A DNA stretch of 64,000 nt, from the IMG/VR virus record IMGVR_UViG_3300025598_000027, positions 1 to 64,000 of that record; one strand, written 5' to 3'. A program made the translations under genes and the position numbers. Position 1 is the first letter of the stretch; each line of letters begins with the position of its first letter. Below, one piece after another: positions 40,081 through 49,304 of this stretch. This DNA is from a virus. The notes under the pieces are model-generated. The model saw only the letters and a list, made by a program, of their open reading frames with translations. It did not search any database and was not told where the DNA came from.

Positions 40081-43000
40081 CTATATTAAATTGAATCCTG
40101 CAGCAGCAGCATATAATTGACCTTGAGTCAGAGGCAGCGAACCCCAATATGCGTTAGCGCCAGTACCAGATGTATATAATAATTGACCCGCTGTTCCAGC
40201 ACTACCGTTGGCAAAAATTACACCATTTACTGATAGGTTTGCTGTTACTGTTAACTGAGTAGAGTTAGCGGTAATGTTCGTACCAACATTCGCTGAAGTC
40301 GTAACATACAACGTAGCAGTGTTAGTTTGGTTAACGATATTTATTGCTGCCGCATTAACAAGCGTTGAGTTTGCAGTAAATGCAGTACCAACATTATGAG
40401 CAGAAGCATTCACAACGCCAGTCGTATTAGCAACAAATAAACCTGCCGAGTTGGCGATAATATTTGAAGAAGCAATATAAAGAACAGTTCCGAAATAATT
40501 ATTGGTGCCAGTAAAATAAAGATTACCTGCTACTGTATAGTTTTGTGAAGTTACAAAGCTGGTAGCATTTGAATATGCAGTAGCAGCATTTGATGTTATT
40601 GCTGTATTAACGACACCAATTCTTGTATCCGTATATGTTGTTGCATTACTGTATGCAGTAGCAGCATTTGATGTGATTGCTGTATTGACAACCCCAATAC
40701 GAGTATCAGTATAAGTCGTTGCGTTGCTGTAAGCTGTTGCTGCATTAGAAGTTATTGCTGTATTTACGACACCAATTCTGGTATCAGTGTAGGTCGTCGC
40801 ATTAGAATAAGCAGTAGCAGAAGAAGTATCAGCATATGATGTTGCATTGCTATAAGCGGTAGCAGCATTTGATGTGATTGCTGTATTGACAACGCCAATA
40901 CGAGTATCAATATACGTTACAGAATTTGAGTATGCAGTTGCAGCATTAGCAACCATTGCTGAGTTGGCTGTAGAAATCTTACCATCGGTATAGCTAGTAG
41001 CATTCGAGTAGGCAGTGGCAGCATTAGCAACCATTGCTGAGTTAGCTGTCGACAATCTGGTATTTGTATATGAGACAGAGTTGCTATATGCAGTGGCAGC
41101 ATTAGCGACGATAGAAGAGTTAGTTGTTGCAAATCTATTGTCTGCATAATATACAGCGTTCCCATAAGCACTATTAGCAACTGTGTTAGCAAATATTACA
41201 GCATTTGAATAAGCAGTAGCAGAAGAAGCATCTGTATATGCAGTAGCATTTGCGTAGGCATTATTAGCAACTGTATTAGCGAATGTAACAGCATTTGCAT
41301 ACGCAGCTGCAGCATTGGCAACCATTGCTGTATTCGCTGTTCCTATCTTGGTATCCGTATAGCCAGTAGCGTTTGAATATGCCGTAGCAGCATTAGCAGC
41401 CATTGCTGTATTAGCAGTAGCAATTTTACCATCGGTATATGACACAGCATTTGAGTAGGCAGTAGCAGCGTTAGCAGCCATTGCTGTATTTGCTGTTCCG
41501 ATCTTAGTATCAGTGTAACTGACAGCATTGGCATATGCTGCGTTAGCAACTGTATTCGCGAATATAACAGCGTTAGAATAAGCAGTAGCAGCGTTACTTG
41601 TAATTGCTGTATTGACTACACCAATTCTAGTATCAGTGTAACTGGTAGCGTTAGAATATGCTGTTGCTGCATTGCTGGTGATAGCTGTATTGACTGTGCC
41701 GATTCTTGTATCAGTATATGTTGTTGCGTTAGAATAGGCTGTTGCTGCATTAGCAACCATTGCTGTATTCGCTGTTCCTATAGAAGTATCAGTGTAACTG
41801 GTAGCGTTAGAATAGGCAGTCGCCGCAGTAGTATCCGAATAATTTCTCAATGTTGATGCTGTATTTCCGCCGACCCTTGCTGCATTTACGCTTGTAATGT
41901 TAATACCATTCGCAGTAATTACGTTGGCGGACAGATTCGCGCTTATGATTAAATCGCCAGTAAGCGTACCACCTGTAAGCGGAAGATAATTATTATCAAC
42001 ATATGATCTAGAGTTCGCGACAGCGTTCGCATACGCGAGAGCAGCATTACCAGAATAGGCAATAGCATTAGAATAAGCAGTAGCTGCTTTGGTCGTAGCA
42101 TCAGAGGCGGCAACAGATACAGCGTTAGAATAGGCAGTTGCTGCTATAGAATTCGCATATACTACAGCATTGCTATATGCCTGGACAGCATTACCAGAAT
42201 AAGCGATGGCATTAGAATAGGCAGTTCCTGCTATCGTGGCTGCATAAGAAACAGCATTAGAATAGGCAGTAGCAGCATTACTCGTAATAGCTGTATTAAC
42301 ATTACTCACGACCGAATCGGTGTAATTCTTAGAATTGGCAACAGCATTAGCAAAAGCAGTATTGGCAATATTATTTGCGAATATTACAGCATTAGAATAA
42401 GCATTAGAAGCTGCAGCGTTTGCATAAGATATAGCATTGGCATAGGCATTACTTGCTAAATTGTTAGCTGTTATCTGAGCTGTACCGATAGCATTAGTAT
42501 ACGCCTGACCTGCTTTAGTATCGGTATATGACACAGCATTCGAGTAGGCAGTCGCAGCTTTCGTTGACGCATCGGAAGAGGCAGTCGATACAGCATTAGC
42601 ATATGCTGCGTTTGCGACTGTGTTAGCAAATATTACAGCATTCGCATAGGCAGTATTAGCAATCGTGTTAGCAAATACGATGGCGTTGGAATAGGCAGTG
42701 TTCGCTATCGTATTTGCAAAAGAGATAGCATTAGAATAAGCAGTCGCAGCTTTTGTTGTTGCATCTGAAGAGGCTGCAGAAACAGCATTAGAAAAAGCAA
42801 CACCAGATTTAGAATCGGTATAGGAAGCTGCGTTACTATACGCTGTAGCTGCTATAGTTGCTGCATATGATGTTGCGTTGTTATACGCATTGTTTGCGTA
42901 TATATTAGCTTGAGCTATAGCATTCGCGTATGCGGTCGCGGGACCAGAATTACCACCGACATAATTGATAGCATTAGTAAAAGCTGTTTGGGCTGCAGTA

Positions 43001-43671
43001 TCAACGTAAGTCTTAAGAGCATAAGAAGAAGCAGCGTTACCGCCAAGATATAAAGAATTGTTTGACGTCAATAGAGCTACGTTAGCAGACAAACCTGCTA
43101 ATGTCTGATAGTTTCCCAGATTGCTTGTTAGATTGGTAGTCGTTACATAATTTGCCAGATTAGAAGATAGCTGTGCATTAGATACGACATTCGCTGCTGA
43201 CAGCGTCCCAATGTAGAGAGCATTATTTGCAGTACCAGTAAATACGGTAGAATTTATAGAAGCGTTTACAGCAGAATTGCCAATCTTGATTATTGATGAA
43301 TTGACTACTGTATTGACAGTTGAATTACCAAATGTTATGGTATTACTGAATGTATATTTTAGAGATGGGTCAAAATTACTATTACCGCCTCCGGATACTG
43401 TTCCCCATAATATACTTGTTCCGTCCGTCTTTAAGACCTGACCAGCAAGACCAGCAGAACCGCTCGCAATAATCATCGTAGAGTTTGATAGTTCTACGTT
43501 CTGACTGAACAGAGCATATGAATTTACTGTAAGATTTGATGAATTGGCAGTTATATTATTACCAACATAGAGTTGGTTTAGAATTGCGGCGTTAGAATAT
43601 ACGTTCGCCCACTCAGCAGTATTACTTCCTAAGTCATATAGATCTGGAACATTAGGAGAAAATCCTGTCAT
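40081..43671 (-). CDS. Giant repeat tail fibre (1196 aa)
   Basis: A 1196-residue fibre. The N-terminal 170 residues (GFSPNVPDLYDLGSNTAEWA onward) are the beta-repeat type. Residues about 200-1040 are dozens of Ala/Asn/Tyr repeats built on ATAYSNA, with a regular 26-residue unit (YTDTRIGVVNTAITSNAATA plus YSNATT) in the distal half. The repeats have a-d hydrophobic periodicity, suggesting a long trimeric coiled coil. The C-terminal 150 residues return to GLFVANTTG-type repeats. The ribosome site is weak (AGGA 13 bases upstream). Confidence 0.85.
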   Translation of the reverse strand: MTGFSPNVPDLYDLGSNTAEWANVYSNAAILNQLYVGNNITANSSNLTVNSYALFSQNVELSNSTMIIASGSAGLAGQVLKTDGTSILWGTVSGGGNSNFDPSLKYTFSNTITFGNSTVNTVVNSSIIKIGNSAVNASINSTVFTGTANNALYIGTLSAANVVSNAQLSSNLANYVTTTNLTSNLGNYQTLAGLSANVALLTSNNSLYLGGNAASSYALKTYVDTAAQTAFTNAINYVGGNSGPATAYANAIAQANIYANNAYNNATSYAATIAATAYSNAASYTDSKSGVAFSNAVSAASSDATTKAATAYSNAISFANTIANTAYSNAIVFANTIANTAYANAVIFANTVANAAYANAVSTASSDASTKAATAYSNAVSYTDTKAGQAYTNAIGTAQITANNLASNAYANAISYANAAASNAYSNAVIFANNIANTAFANAVANSKNYTDSVVSNVNTAITSNAATAYSNAVSYAATIAGTAYSNAIAYSGNAVQAYSNAVVYANSIAATAYSNAVSVAASDATTKAATAYSNAIAYSGNAALAYANAVANSRSYVDNNYLPLTGGTLTGDLIISANLSANVITANGINITSVNAARVGGNTASTLRNYSDTTAATAYSNATSYTDTSIGTANTAMVANAATAYSNATTYTDTRIGTVNTAITSNAATAYSNATSYTDTRIGVVNTAITSNAATAYSNAVIFANTVANAAYANAVSYTDTKIGTANTAMAANAATAYSNAVSYTDGKIATANTAMAANAATAYSNATGYTDTKIGTANTAMVANAAAAYANAVTFANTVANNAYANATAYTDASSATAYSNAVIFANTVANSAYGNAVYYADNRFATTNSSIVANAATAYSNSVSYTNTRLSTANSAMVANAATAYSNATSYTDGKISTANSAMVANAATAYSNSVTYIDTRIGVVNTAITSNAATAYSNATSYADTSSATAYSNATTYTDTRIGVVNTAITSNAATAYSNATTYTDTRIGVVNTAITSNAATAYSNATTYTDTRIGVVNTAITSNAATAYSNATSFVTSQNYTVAGNLYFTGTNNYFGTVLYIASSNIIANSAGLFVANTTGVVNASAHNVGTAFTANSTLVNAAAINIVNQTNTATLYVTTSANVGTNITANSTQLTVTANLSVNGVIFANGSAGTAGQLLYTSGTGANAYWGSLPLTQGQLYAAAAGFNLI
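40556..41830 (-). repeat. Tandem about 78-bp repeats in the giant fibre gene
   Basis: Degenerate 78-bp units encode a 26-residue motif containing YTDTRIG..NTAI.SNAATAYSNA. The units at about 40560-40870 are nearly identical in protein yet differ at third codon positions. Boundaries are approximate. Confidence 0.75.
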
Positions 43672-43699
43672 TGGTAACTACTATCCTGTTTGTTTTAAC

Positions 43700-43707
43700 T
43701 ATTTAGT
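43700..43707 (-). promoter_or_regulatory. Variant late promoter box ACTAAATA
   Basis: ACTAAATA on the minus strand, 29 bases before the giant fibre gene start. Confidence 0.4.
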
Positions 43708-44878
43708 AGGTTAGTGTGTATGCAACTTGAGTATTGGCTGCTGAATGGGTGCATTCATACAAAGCATTAGCAGTTGATCCGCCAGTATAAGAAAATGTGT
43801 TAGCATTATGATTGAAAAGACTTAATGTGCCACCAAAATTATAACTGTTTGAATACGATAATATGAAGACACCAGTTCCTCCATTAGCTGCTGTTGCTGT
43901 CGCGCTACCACCAGATCCTCCTCCCGTACCATCTATACCTGGAGCGCCGCTTGTGCCAGATGTTCCAGTTCTTCCACCACCACCAATACCAGCATAACCA
44001 CCAGCATAACCAAAATACGGAGTACCACCACCGCCACCAGCAAAATAACGATAGCCTGATATCGTCAAAGGCCCAACTGTTTGTGTTACTGTCGCTGTAT
44101 TAGTTGTAACTGTATAAGTTCCTCTCAAACCCAAAGCGCTATTTGCTTCTGTTGAAGAATTTTGAGCTGTGACGTATGTAATGTTTGTTATACCTGTGCC
44201 TACTAGAACTTGGCCAAGAGTTATATTTCCATTTAATATAGCTGTTACGGTTAAAGTTGTTCCAGAAATACTGCCAGTATATCTACTGATTCCGCATATT
44301 GGAGGCGAATCTCCCGGACCTCCATTACCAGCATATGTAGCGTTAGCAGAACCACCCGATCCAAGATATCCACCACCACCACCACCATATTCTCTTGGAC
44401 CGGAAGGAAAACCACCACTACTTCCTCCACTAGAACCCTGACCGGATACTGCAGTACCACCCGAAAATGATGATTGACCGTTTGATGAACCGCCACCACC
44501 AGAGCCACCATTACCGCCATTGCCGCCACCACTAGAACCAACAACCGATGCGCCTGCGCCGCCGCCAACTGCTGTATTAGTACCATAAACTGTAGCACCA
44601 GTTGCTGTAAAATATGAATTTATACCATTTCTTGTTGTTAATGTTGCTGCAGTACCACCACCGCCACCAACATTAACTGACAATGTTGTTCCAGGTCGTA
44701 TAGTTACGCCTGTATTGTATATGTAACCACCTGCTCCACCACCACCGCTTCCGTAGTTAAAATAGTTAGAAACACCACCCATTCCACCACCTGCAACAAG
44801 CAGATAATCAAATGTTAGTGTTGGTTTCGATGGTACGACTGTTTTAGATGATGCTGAAACGGAAGCTAGTATTGGCAT
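43703..44878 (-). CDS. Glycine-rich adhesin 4 with ISGTTLT-type domain
   Basis: A 391-residue protein starting MPILASVSASSKTVVPSKPT, then the strand FDYLLVAGGGMGG typical of the glycine-rich domain family, Gly blocks (GGGGAGGYIYNTG; GGNGGNGGSGGGG; YGGGGGGYLGSGG). An inserted beta domain follows (GSISGTTLTVTAILNGNITL to TVTTNTATVTQTV) at about residues 205-270, and the protein ends with FGGTLSLFNHNANTF and CTHSAANTQVAYTLTY. The start overlaps the stop of the upstream fibre gene as TAATG. Probable receptor-binding tip. Confidence 0.78.
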   Translation of the reverse strand: MPILASVSASSKTVVPSKPTLTFDYLLVAGGGMGGVSNYFNYGSGGGGAGGYIYNTGVTIRPGTTLSVNVGGGGGTAATLTTRNGINSYFTATGATVYGTNTAVGGGAGASVVGSSGGGNGGNGGSGGGGSSNGQSSFSGGTAVSGQGSSGGSSGGFPSGPREYGGGGGGYLGSGGSANATYAGNGGPGDSPPICGISRYTGSISGTTLTVTAILNGNITLGQVLVGTGITNITYVTAQNSSTEANSALGLRGTYTVTTNTATVTQTVGPLTISGYRYFAGGGGGTPYFGYAGGYAGIGGGGRTGTSGTSGAPGIDGTGGGSGGSATATAANGGTGVFILSYSNSYNFGGTLSLFNHNANTFSYTGGSTANALYECTHSAANTQVAYTLTY

Positions 44879-45588
44879 TATGCATACCTAGTTTGAGAAG
44901 CCAAAATAGTGTATGTTGGAGTTGCGGCTGTTTTTATAACGATAAAATTGTAAAGATGCGTAGCATTACTGTCAGCTACGAAAGAACCGCCATAAAGATA
45001 CTTGACGGTAACACCAGTTGCAGTTCCGTCGACCTGTATTGATGTAGGAGTGTATCCTGTTGCTCCTGTACTTGTTATTATAGAAAATGACATGCTCTGC
45101 GCATTCGCCAACAAAGAATTAAAAGTAACAGAGCTATTACCGATAAAATTGAGAGTCAGACTTCCTGTTAAATTTGAGGTTAGATATAAGATACCACCAT
45201 TTGATGCGTTCACCGAAACAGTACCTGTTGTAGCAGATCCGTTTGCGTTTACTGGCTCCAATATGGGCGCACCACTGGCCAAAAATGAAGTCGAAGGTAC
45301 AGCGCCGAAATACACAGAAGAGTTGAAAGTTATTGTGTTGGTAAAAGTATACTGAGATGCAGTATTAACCCCAGCAACACCCCAATAAGCATTCGATGTC
45401 GATCCACCACTTAATAATGCTTGCCCTGCAGATCCTATTGATCCATTAACTGATATATTTGGAACAATTACTGTATTACCAATAGCTAAAGTATTTCCAA
45501 CCAATACGTTTCCTCCAGAAACTACAAGCTGGTTATTGCCAACTTGTAGTCCATCGTTCTGGAGAAAAACTTTATTGAGTACAGCCAT
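44878..45588 (-). CDS. Short fibre shaft coupled to adhesin 4
   Basis: A 236-residue fibre protein starting MAVLNKVFLQNDGLQVGNNQ, with VGNTLAIGNTVIVPNISVNG and GSAGQALLSGGSTSNAYWG, the last a motif shared with most shafts in this region. The C-terminal half (LTLNFIGNSSVTFNSLLANA, HLYNFIVIKTAATPTYTIL) is a beta domain found at the end of phage fibres. It is coupled by TAATG to glycine-rich adhesin 4, so the pair may form one fibre. Confidence 0.78.
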   Translation of the reverse strand: MAVLNKVFLQNDGLQVGNNQLVVSGGNVLVGNTLAIGNTVIVPNISVNGSIGSAGQALLSGGSTSNAYWGVAGVNTASQYTFTNTITFNSSVYFGAVPSTSFLASGAPILEPVNANGSATTGTVSVNASNGGILYLTSNLTGSLTLNFIGNSSVTFNSLLANAQSMSFSIITSTGATGYTPTSIQVDGTATGVTVKYLYGGSFVADSNATHLYNFIVIKTAATPTYTILASQTRYA

Positions 45589-45591
45589 TTC

Positions 45592-48500
45592 TTAAGCCTG
45601 AGCTTCTGTCCATGAGAAACGACCAGAAACGGTATTAGCACCAGCTGTTAGGTTGGTAACAGCAATAGTCAATACATCAGGTCCGTCTGGGTAGATACCG
45701 TAACCAGCAGTTGCTGTTCCACCACTTAAGATAGAAGTACCAAGATCGCGGATGAAGGTCATATCTTGCTGAGTCACTGTTACGTTGTTACCACCTGATG
45801 AGTTTAGATAGAAACCAAAGATGGCTTCACCACCAGTTACGATAGTGTTAGCATTATGGAAAACATACTGTGATAGACTCGAACCACCTACGTTTGTCCA
45901 TGTCTGGTTAAGCAAGTTTATCGGAGTGTTCAAGTAAACGCTAACAAGCATCGAAGCAGGTGTAACCATATCAAGTTCGTATGGAATCAACTGCATGCGG
46001 TTAACAATTTCACGAACACCGAGAGCGTTTCCTGGCTGGCTTTGTGATGCAGAAGGAGAAATACGGAAGCTCATAATAGCATATGTGTTACCAGTAGGAA
46101 CAGTGGTTGAAGTTGTCATACCCTTCGTAAAGACGTATGCTTTATCGACCGTAAACTGACCGTCCATAATAGCAGAAGTACCCCAGTGGTTAATTTCTGA
46201 TGCATAAGATGGAGCATGGAGTTCTACGTTGACAGGAGCTGTTGCAGAATATGAGAACGTCTGGGCGGCAGTAGCTCCCATAGGTGCAAAAGTTAGCGCT
46301 GCAGAAGCGTTAGTATTCGTTGTAGCGACACTCAGTGTTACGTTAGTTCCCACTACGTTTGTAACGAATGCAGCTGGAGGAACACCAGTACCAATAACAT
46401 ATTGACCTACTTGAATGTTGCTGTTAGAAGAAACTACAACAACAGGACTGTTATTTGTAGTGCTTGTAGTAACAGCACTCGCGCCAGCGAGAGTTCTTGC
46501 TACTGTCAAGCTGGTATTTGTTTTTGCTGTATAGTTGACGAACTCACTTGTTGTTGGGGTGCGAATCCATGCAATACCAGTATTTGGCCAGCCAACAGTA
46601 TTAGCGACGTTAATTGTTGTATCACCAGTCGCGACACTGGATGTAATGTTAGTAATCTTACTAAACGTATTGGTCTCATAACGTCCAGGCAAGTTACCCG
46701 AGCGCATGTAAGCCTGATAGTTTACGTTGTTGTTGATTACTTTATGGCAGTAGATTACGTTACCGTCTGGGCCACGAACGCCAAAGCGAATGAAACCAGC
46801 ACCATACCATGAGTAGTCAATATAGAACATCTGGTTCTTAGTCAAGTCAATGTTGTAACCAGAAGGACCAGTACCATCTAGACGATCGATATTGAAAGCG
46901 CTCTGAGGTGTTCTGTTATCAACTGTTCTCGTGATAATTGCGTTTGGCGAAGAAGCTGTCCCACGATAAGCAGGGCTAATTGTCATTGTAGTATCGGATA
47001 GAATATTTGTAACACGATACGACATACCTTTGATAACGATGAAATCGTTAACAGCTAGCTGTTTAGAAAACGCTGTAGATACGCCAGTTGATAGAGAAGT
47101 ATTCGCAGTAACAGTCGCACTTCCTGGAGTTACAGATACATAGCCAGCTAGTTGATAAACTGAGTTACGGCGAACAGCATACAGAGTCTGGCCATCAAAC
47201 TCCCAGAACATACCGTTCATGTTATCAAAAATACCGATACGAGTCGAACCACCGTACCAACCAGCAACAGATGCGTTATAGTTACCAGAAGCAGTAGTTA
47301 CTGTAGGAGCTGAGTTTGAGACATATGTAAACGCATATGGGTTGATTACGTTTGCAACGGTCCAAGTACCACTATAACCTGTTTCGTTTGTGTTAGCGAT
47401 GTTAACTGTAGCACCATTGGTAATATTATGTGGGTCTTTTGTATAGACTGTTACTGTGTTACCAGAAGATGTCAGCTGATCAATAAACATATTCGGCTTC
47501 AGAGTCGTACCTGTTGACATCTGAATGCCTTTACCAGACTGGTAGCGGAAATAACGACGAGTCTGGCGGATATACTGTTGATTATGACTTGGCGAATTAG
47601 TACTAAAACGAATACCACCAGAGAATGGGCGATGGAGTGTAGAACCCATTGGACGTGGGTAAACTACTGCGCCAAAGTTAATAGTAGCGTTAGTTGCTGA
47701 AGCTAATGGTGGTTGCGATACTGATACAGCAGTACTATTGATAACTGCAGTAACAATTGTTGGCGGAGCAGCTGTAAAATATGTAGCATTCGCTGCAATC
47801 ATACCAGCAGCAATGTTAGCAGTACTTGTAATAGTATTGATGATTACGTTACCTGTACTTACGTTACCAGCAAGAGCCGTAGTCGTTGTTACAGCGCCAC
47901 CTGGAGTAGCATTAGTATAAACAATAAAGTTTGTGCTGTTTGCAATGGTGCTAACAACCCAAGAACCGTTTGGAGCACCAGATGTTGCTGTGGTACCAAC
48001 CAATGCAATCTCATTACCAAGAGCCAAGTTGTGAGGCTGAGTAGTAGTGATAGAAATTGCGTTTGAAGTATTCGATACAGCAGAAAGAGATATTGGAGCG
48101 AATGAATATTGGTAGCCCTGATAGATTGCTGTTACGTTATTGCTGTATACGGTGCCAGATGTACCTGGATAATAGAATTTTCCAGTATAAGTAAAATTGG
48201 TTCCGTTAGATGAGTCAATAATGTATGTACCATCAGCACCACCATAAAGCGTATCTAATACTGAGATAGGAGTACCAACAGCAAGGTTAGCATTCGTATT
48301 AGCAACATATGATCTAGAACCTTGTGTTGCTTGAATATCAGTAATCGTTAATGGTGTTGTCTGATAATAGTAAGCAAATGGCTGATTGTTTAGGAGAGCA
48401 AGTGGCTCCCACTTTGTAGCCTGTGTTGAGTATTCAAAATCGGTATCGATCAATGACTGTGGCTGAGATACACGCAGCTTGTTAACAGGATCAAGATATG

Positions 48501-48801
48501 TCTCAGATGGGCTGAACTTTTCGTCATATTCATCGATGATAATCTGTAAGCTATCGGTAGATGATAGAGCAGCAGTATTGTAGTTTAATACGATTGTTGT
48601 CGTAGTGTTACCGCTCGAATCGGTCGCAATAGTATACGAGGTCGAGAGCAGGTTTGGATCAGAAAAGTTATAGATTACGACGTTTGTTGTTACGTCAGTA
48701 ATTAAGATAAGACGCTCTTTCGGAACAGCACGTGGGATTACGATTGTTCTTGTTGAAGGTGTAAAGGTATAATACCTATCGAGAATTACTTTTCTTGCCA
48801 T
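45592..48801 (-). CDS. Large conserved virion structural protein (1069 aa)
   Basis: A 1069-residue protein that starts MARKVILDRYYTFTPSTRTI. The core (residues about 390-740) has the signature IRQTRRYFRYQSGKGIQMST and MFWEFDGQTLYAVRRNSVYQ, with YSWYGAGFIRFGVRGPDGN and PYELDMVTPASMLV later. I recognise this as a large structural protein conserved in aquatic T4-like myoviruses, associated with the fibre/baseplate region. Inserted Thr/Asn-rich repeats (TTQPHNLALGNEIALVG; KDPHNITNGATVNIANTNE) are Ig-like or ubiquitin-binding-like modules of the NPHN type. Exact T4 equivalence is uncertain; a baseplate-attached fibre network protein is the best guess. Confidence 0.75.
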   Translation of the reverse strand: MARKVILDRYYTFTPSTRTIVIPRAVPKERLILITDVTTNVVIYNFSDPNLLSTSYTIATDSSGNTTTTIVLNYNTAALSSTDSLQIIIDEYDEKFSPSETYLDPVNKLRVSQPQSLIDTDFEYSTQATKWEPLALLNNQPFAYYYQTTPLTITDIQATQGSRSYVANTNANLAVGTPISVLDTLYGGADGTYIIDSSNGTNFTYTGKFYYPGTSGTVYSNNVTAIYQGYQYSFAPISLSAVSNTSNAISITTTQPHNLALGNEIALVGTTATSGAPNGSWVVSTIANSTNFIVYTNATPGGAVTTTTALAGNVSTGNVIINTITSTANIAAGMIAANATYFTAAPPTIVTAVINSTAVSVSQPPLASATNATINFGAVVYPRPMGSTLHRPFSGGIRFSTNSPSHNQQYIRQTRRYFRYQSGKGIQMSTGTTLKPNMFIDQLTSSGNTVTVYTKDPHNITNGATVNIANTNETGYSGTWTVANVINPYAFTYVSNSAPTVTTASGNYNASVAGWYGGSTRIGIFDNMNGMFWEFDGQTLYAVRRNSVYQLAGYVSVTPGSATVTANTSLSTGVSTAFSKQLAVNDFIVIKGMSYRVTNILSDTTMTISPAYRGTASSPNAIITRTVDNRTPQSAFNIDRLDGTGPSGYNIDLTKNQMFYIDYSWYGAGFIRFGVRGPDGNVIYCHKVINNNVNYQAYMRSGNLPGRYETNTFSKITNITSSVATGDTTINVANTVGWPNTGIAWIRTPTTSEFVNYTAKTNTSLTVARTLAGASAVTTSTTNNSPVVVVSSNSNIQVGQYVIGTGVPPAAFVTNVVGTNVTLSVATTNTNASAALTFAPMGATAAQTFSYSATAPVNVELHAPSYASEINHWGTSAIMDGQFTVDKAYVFTKGMTTSTTVPTGNTYAIMSFRISPSASQSQPGNALGVREIVNRMQLIPYELDMVTPASMLVSVYLNTPINLLNQTWTNVGGSSLSQYVFHNANTIVTGGEAIFGFYLNSSGGNNVTVTQQDMTFIRDLGTSILSGGTATAGYGIYPDGPDVLTIAVTNLTAGANTVSGRFSWTEAQA

Positions 48802-48813
48802 TTATTTGATCCT

Positions 48814-49278
48814 TTAGTATCCAAGCATTATATTTAGTGGTTGGAAAGGTACTTGTGAATAATTAAAAGTTGGAGCGGAATCTTGGTTTGTTCTATAAGT
48901 TCCGTAAAAATTCATTCCAGTCATTGGTGGAGTAGTAAAGGTAATATTAGAACCGAATATCTTAAAACCCGATGAATAGAATGATATTTCTGGTTGATTG
49001 ACATAATCATATTTTGCTGGTGTAACAGGAACACCACCTATAAACACTGTAACCATACTTGGGTTAGATGGTGTAACAGGCGTATTGTTGACAGACATTT
49101 TGAATGTATTGGTTATTGCACCATCAAACAGAGATGAGAAGTCATCAAGTATATAGGTAGTGCCAACACCCTCACCGTTAGGATATGCAAATGTGTTTGC
49201 TCCAACACTGATACTATTTGCAGTAGCATTGATAGTAAGGTTTTGAGCAAAGAATCCTAAGTTAAAGTTTTGTGTCAT
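48814..49278 (-). CDS. Small fibre-region structural protein
   Basis: A 154-residue beta-type protein (MTQNFNLGFFAQNLTINATA) with a repeated strand pattern and FKMSVNNTPVTPSNPSMVTV, TPAKYDYVNQPEISFYSSGF and the tail FQPLNIMLGY. The segment VNNTPVTP..VFIGGVPVTPAKYDY resembles the short module in the shaft at 53288-54121. No function known. A late box AATAAATA lies 19 bases upstream. Confidence 0.65.
   Translation of the reverse strand: MTQNFNLGFFAQNLTINATANSISVGANTFAYPNGEGVGTTYILDDFSSLFDGAITNTFKMSVNNTPVTPSNPSMVTVFIGGVPVTPAKYDYVNQPEISFYSSGFKIFGSNITFTTPPMTGMNFYGTYRTNQDSAPTFNYSQVPFQPLNIMLGY
48831..48838 (-). promoter_or_regulatory. Variant late promoter box ACTAAATA
   Basis: ACTAAATA on the minus strand, 30 bases before the 1069-residue structural gene. 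Confidence 0.4.
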
Positions 49279-49296
49279 TCGTTACCTTTTTAACTG

Positions 49297-49304
49297 TATT
49301 TATT
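49297..49304 (-). promoter_or_regulatory. Late promoter box AATAAATA
   Basis: AATAAATA on the minus strand, 19 bases before the gene at 48814-49278. Confidence 0.55.
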
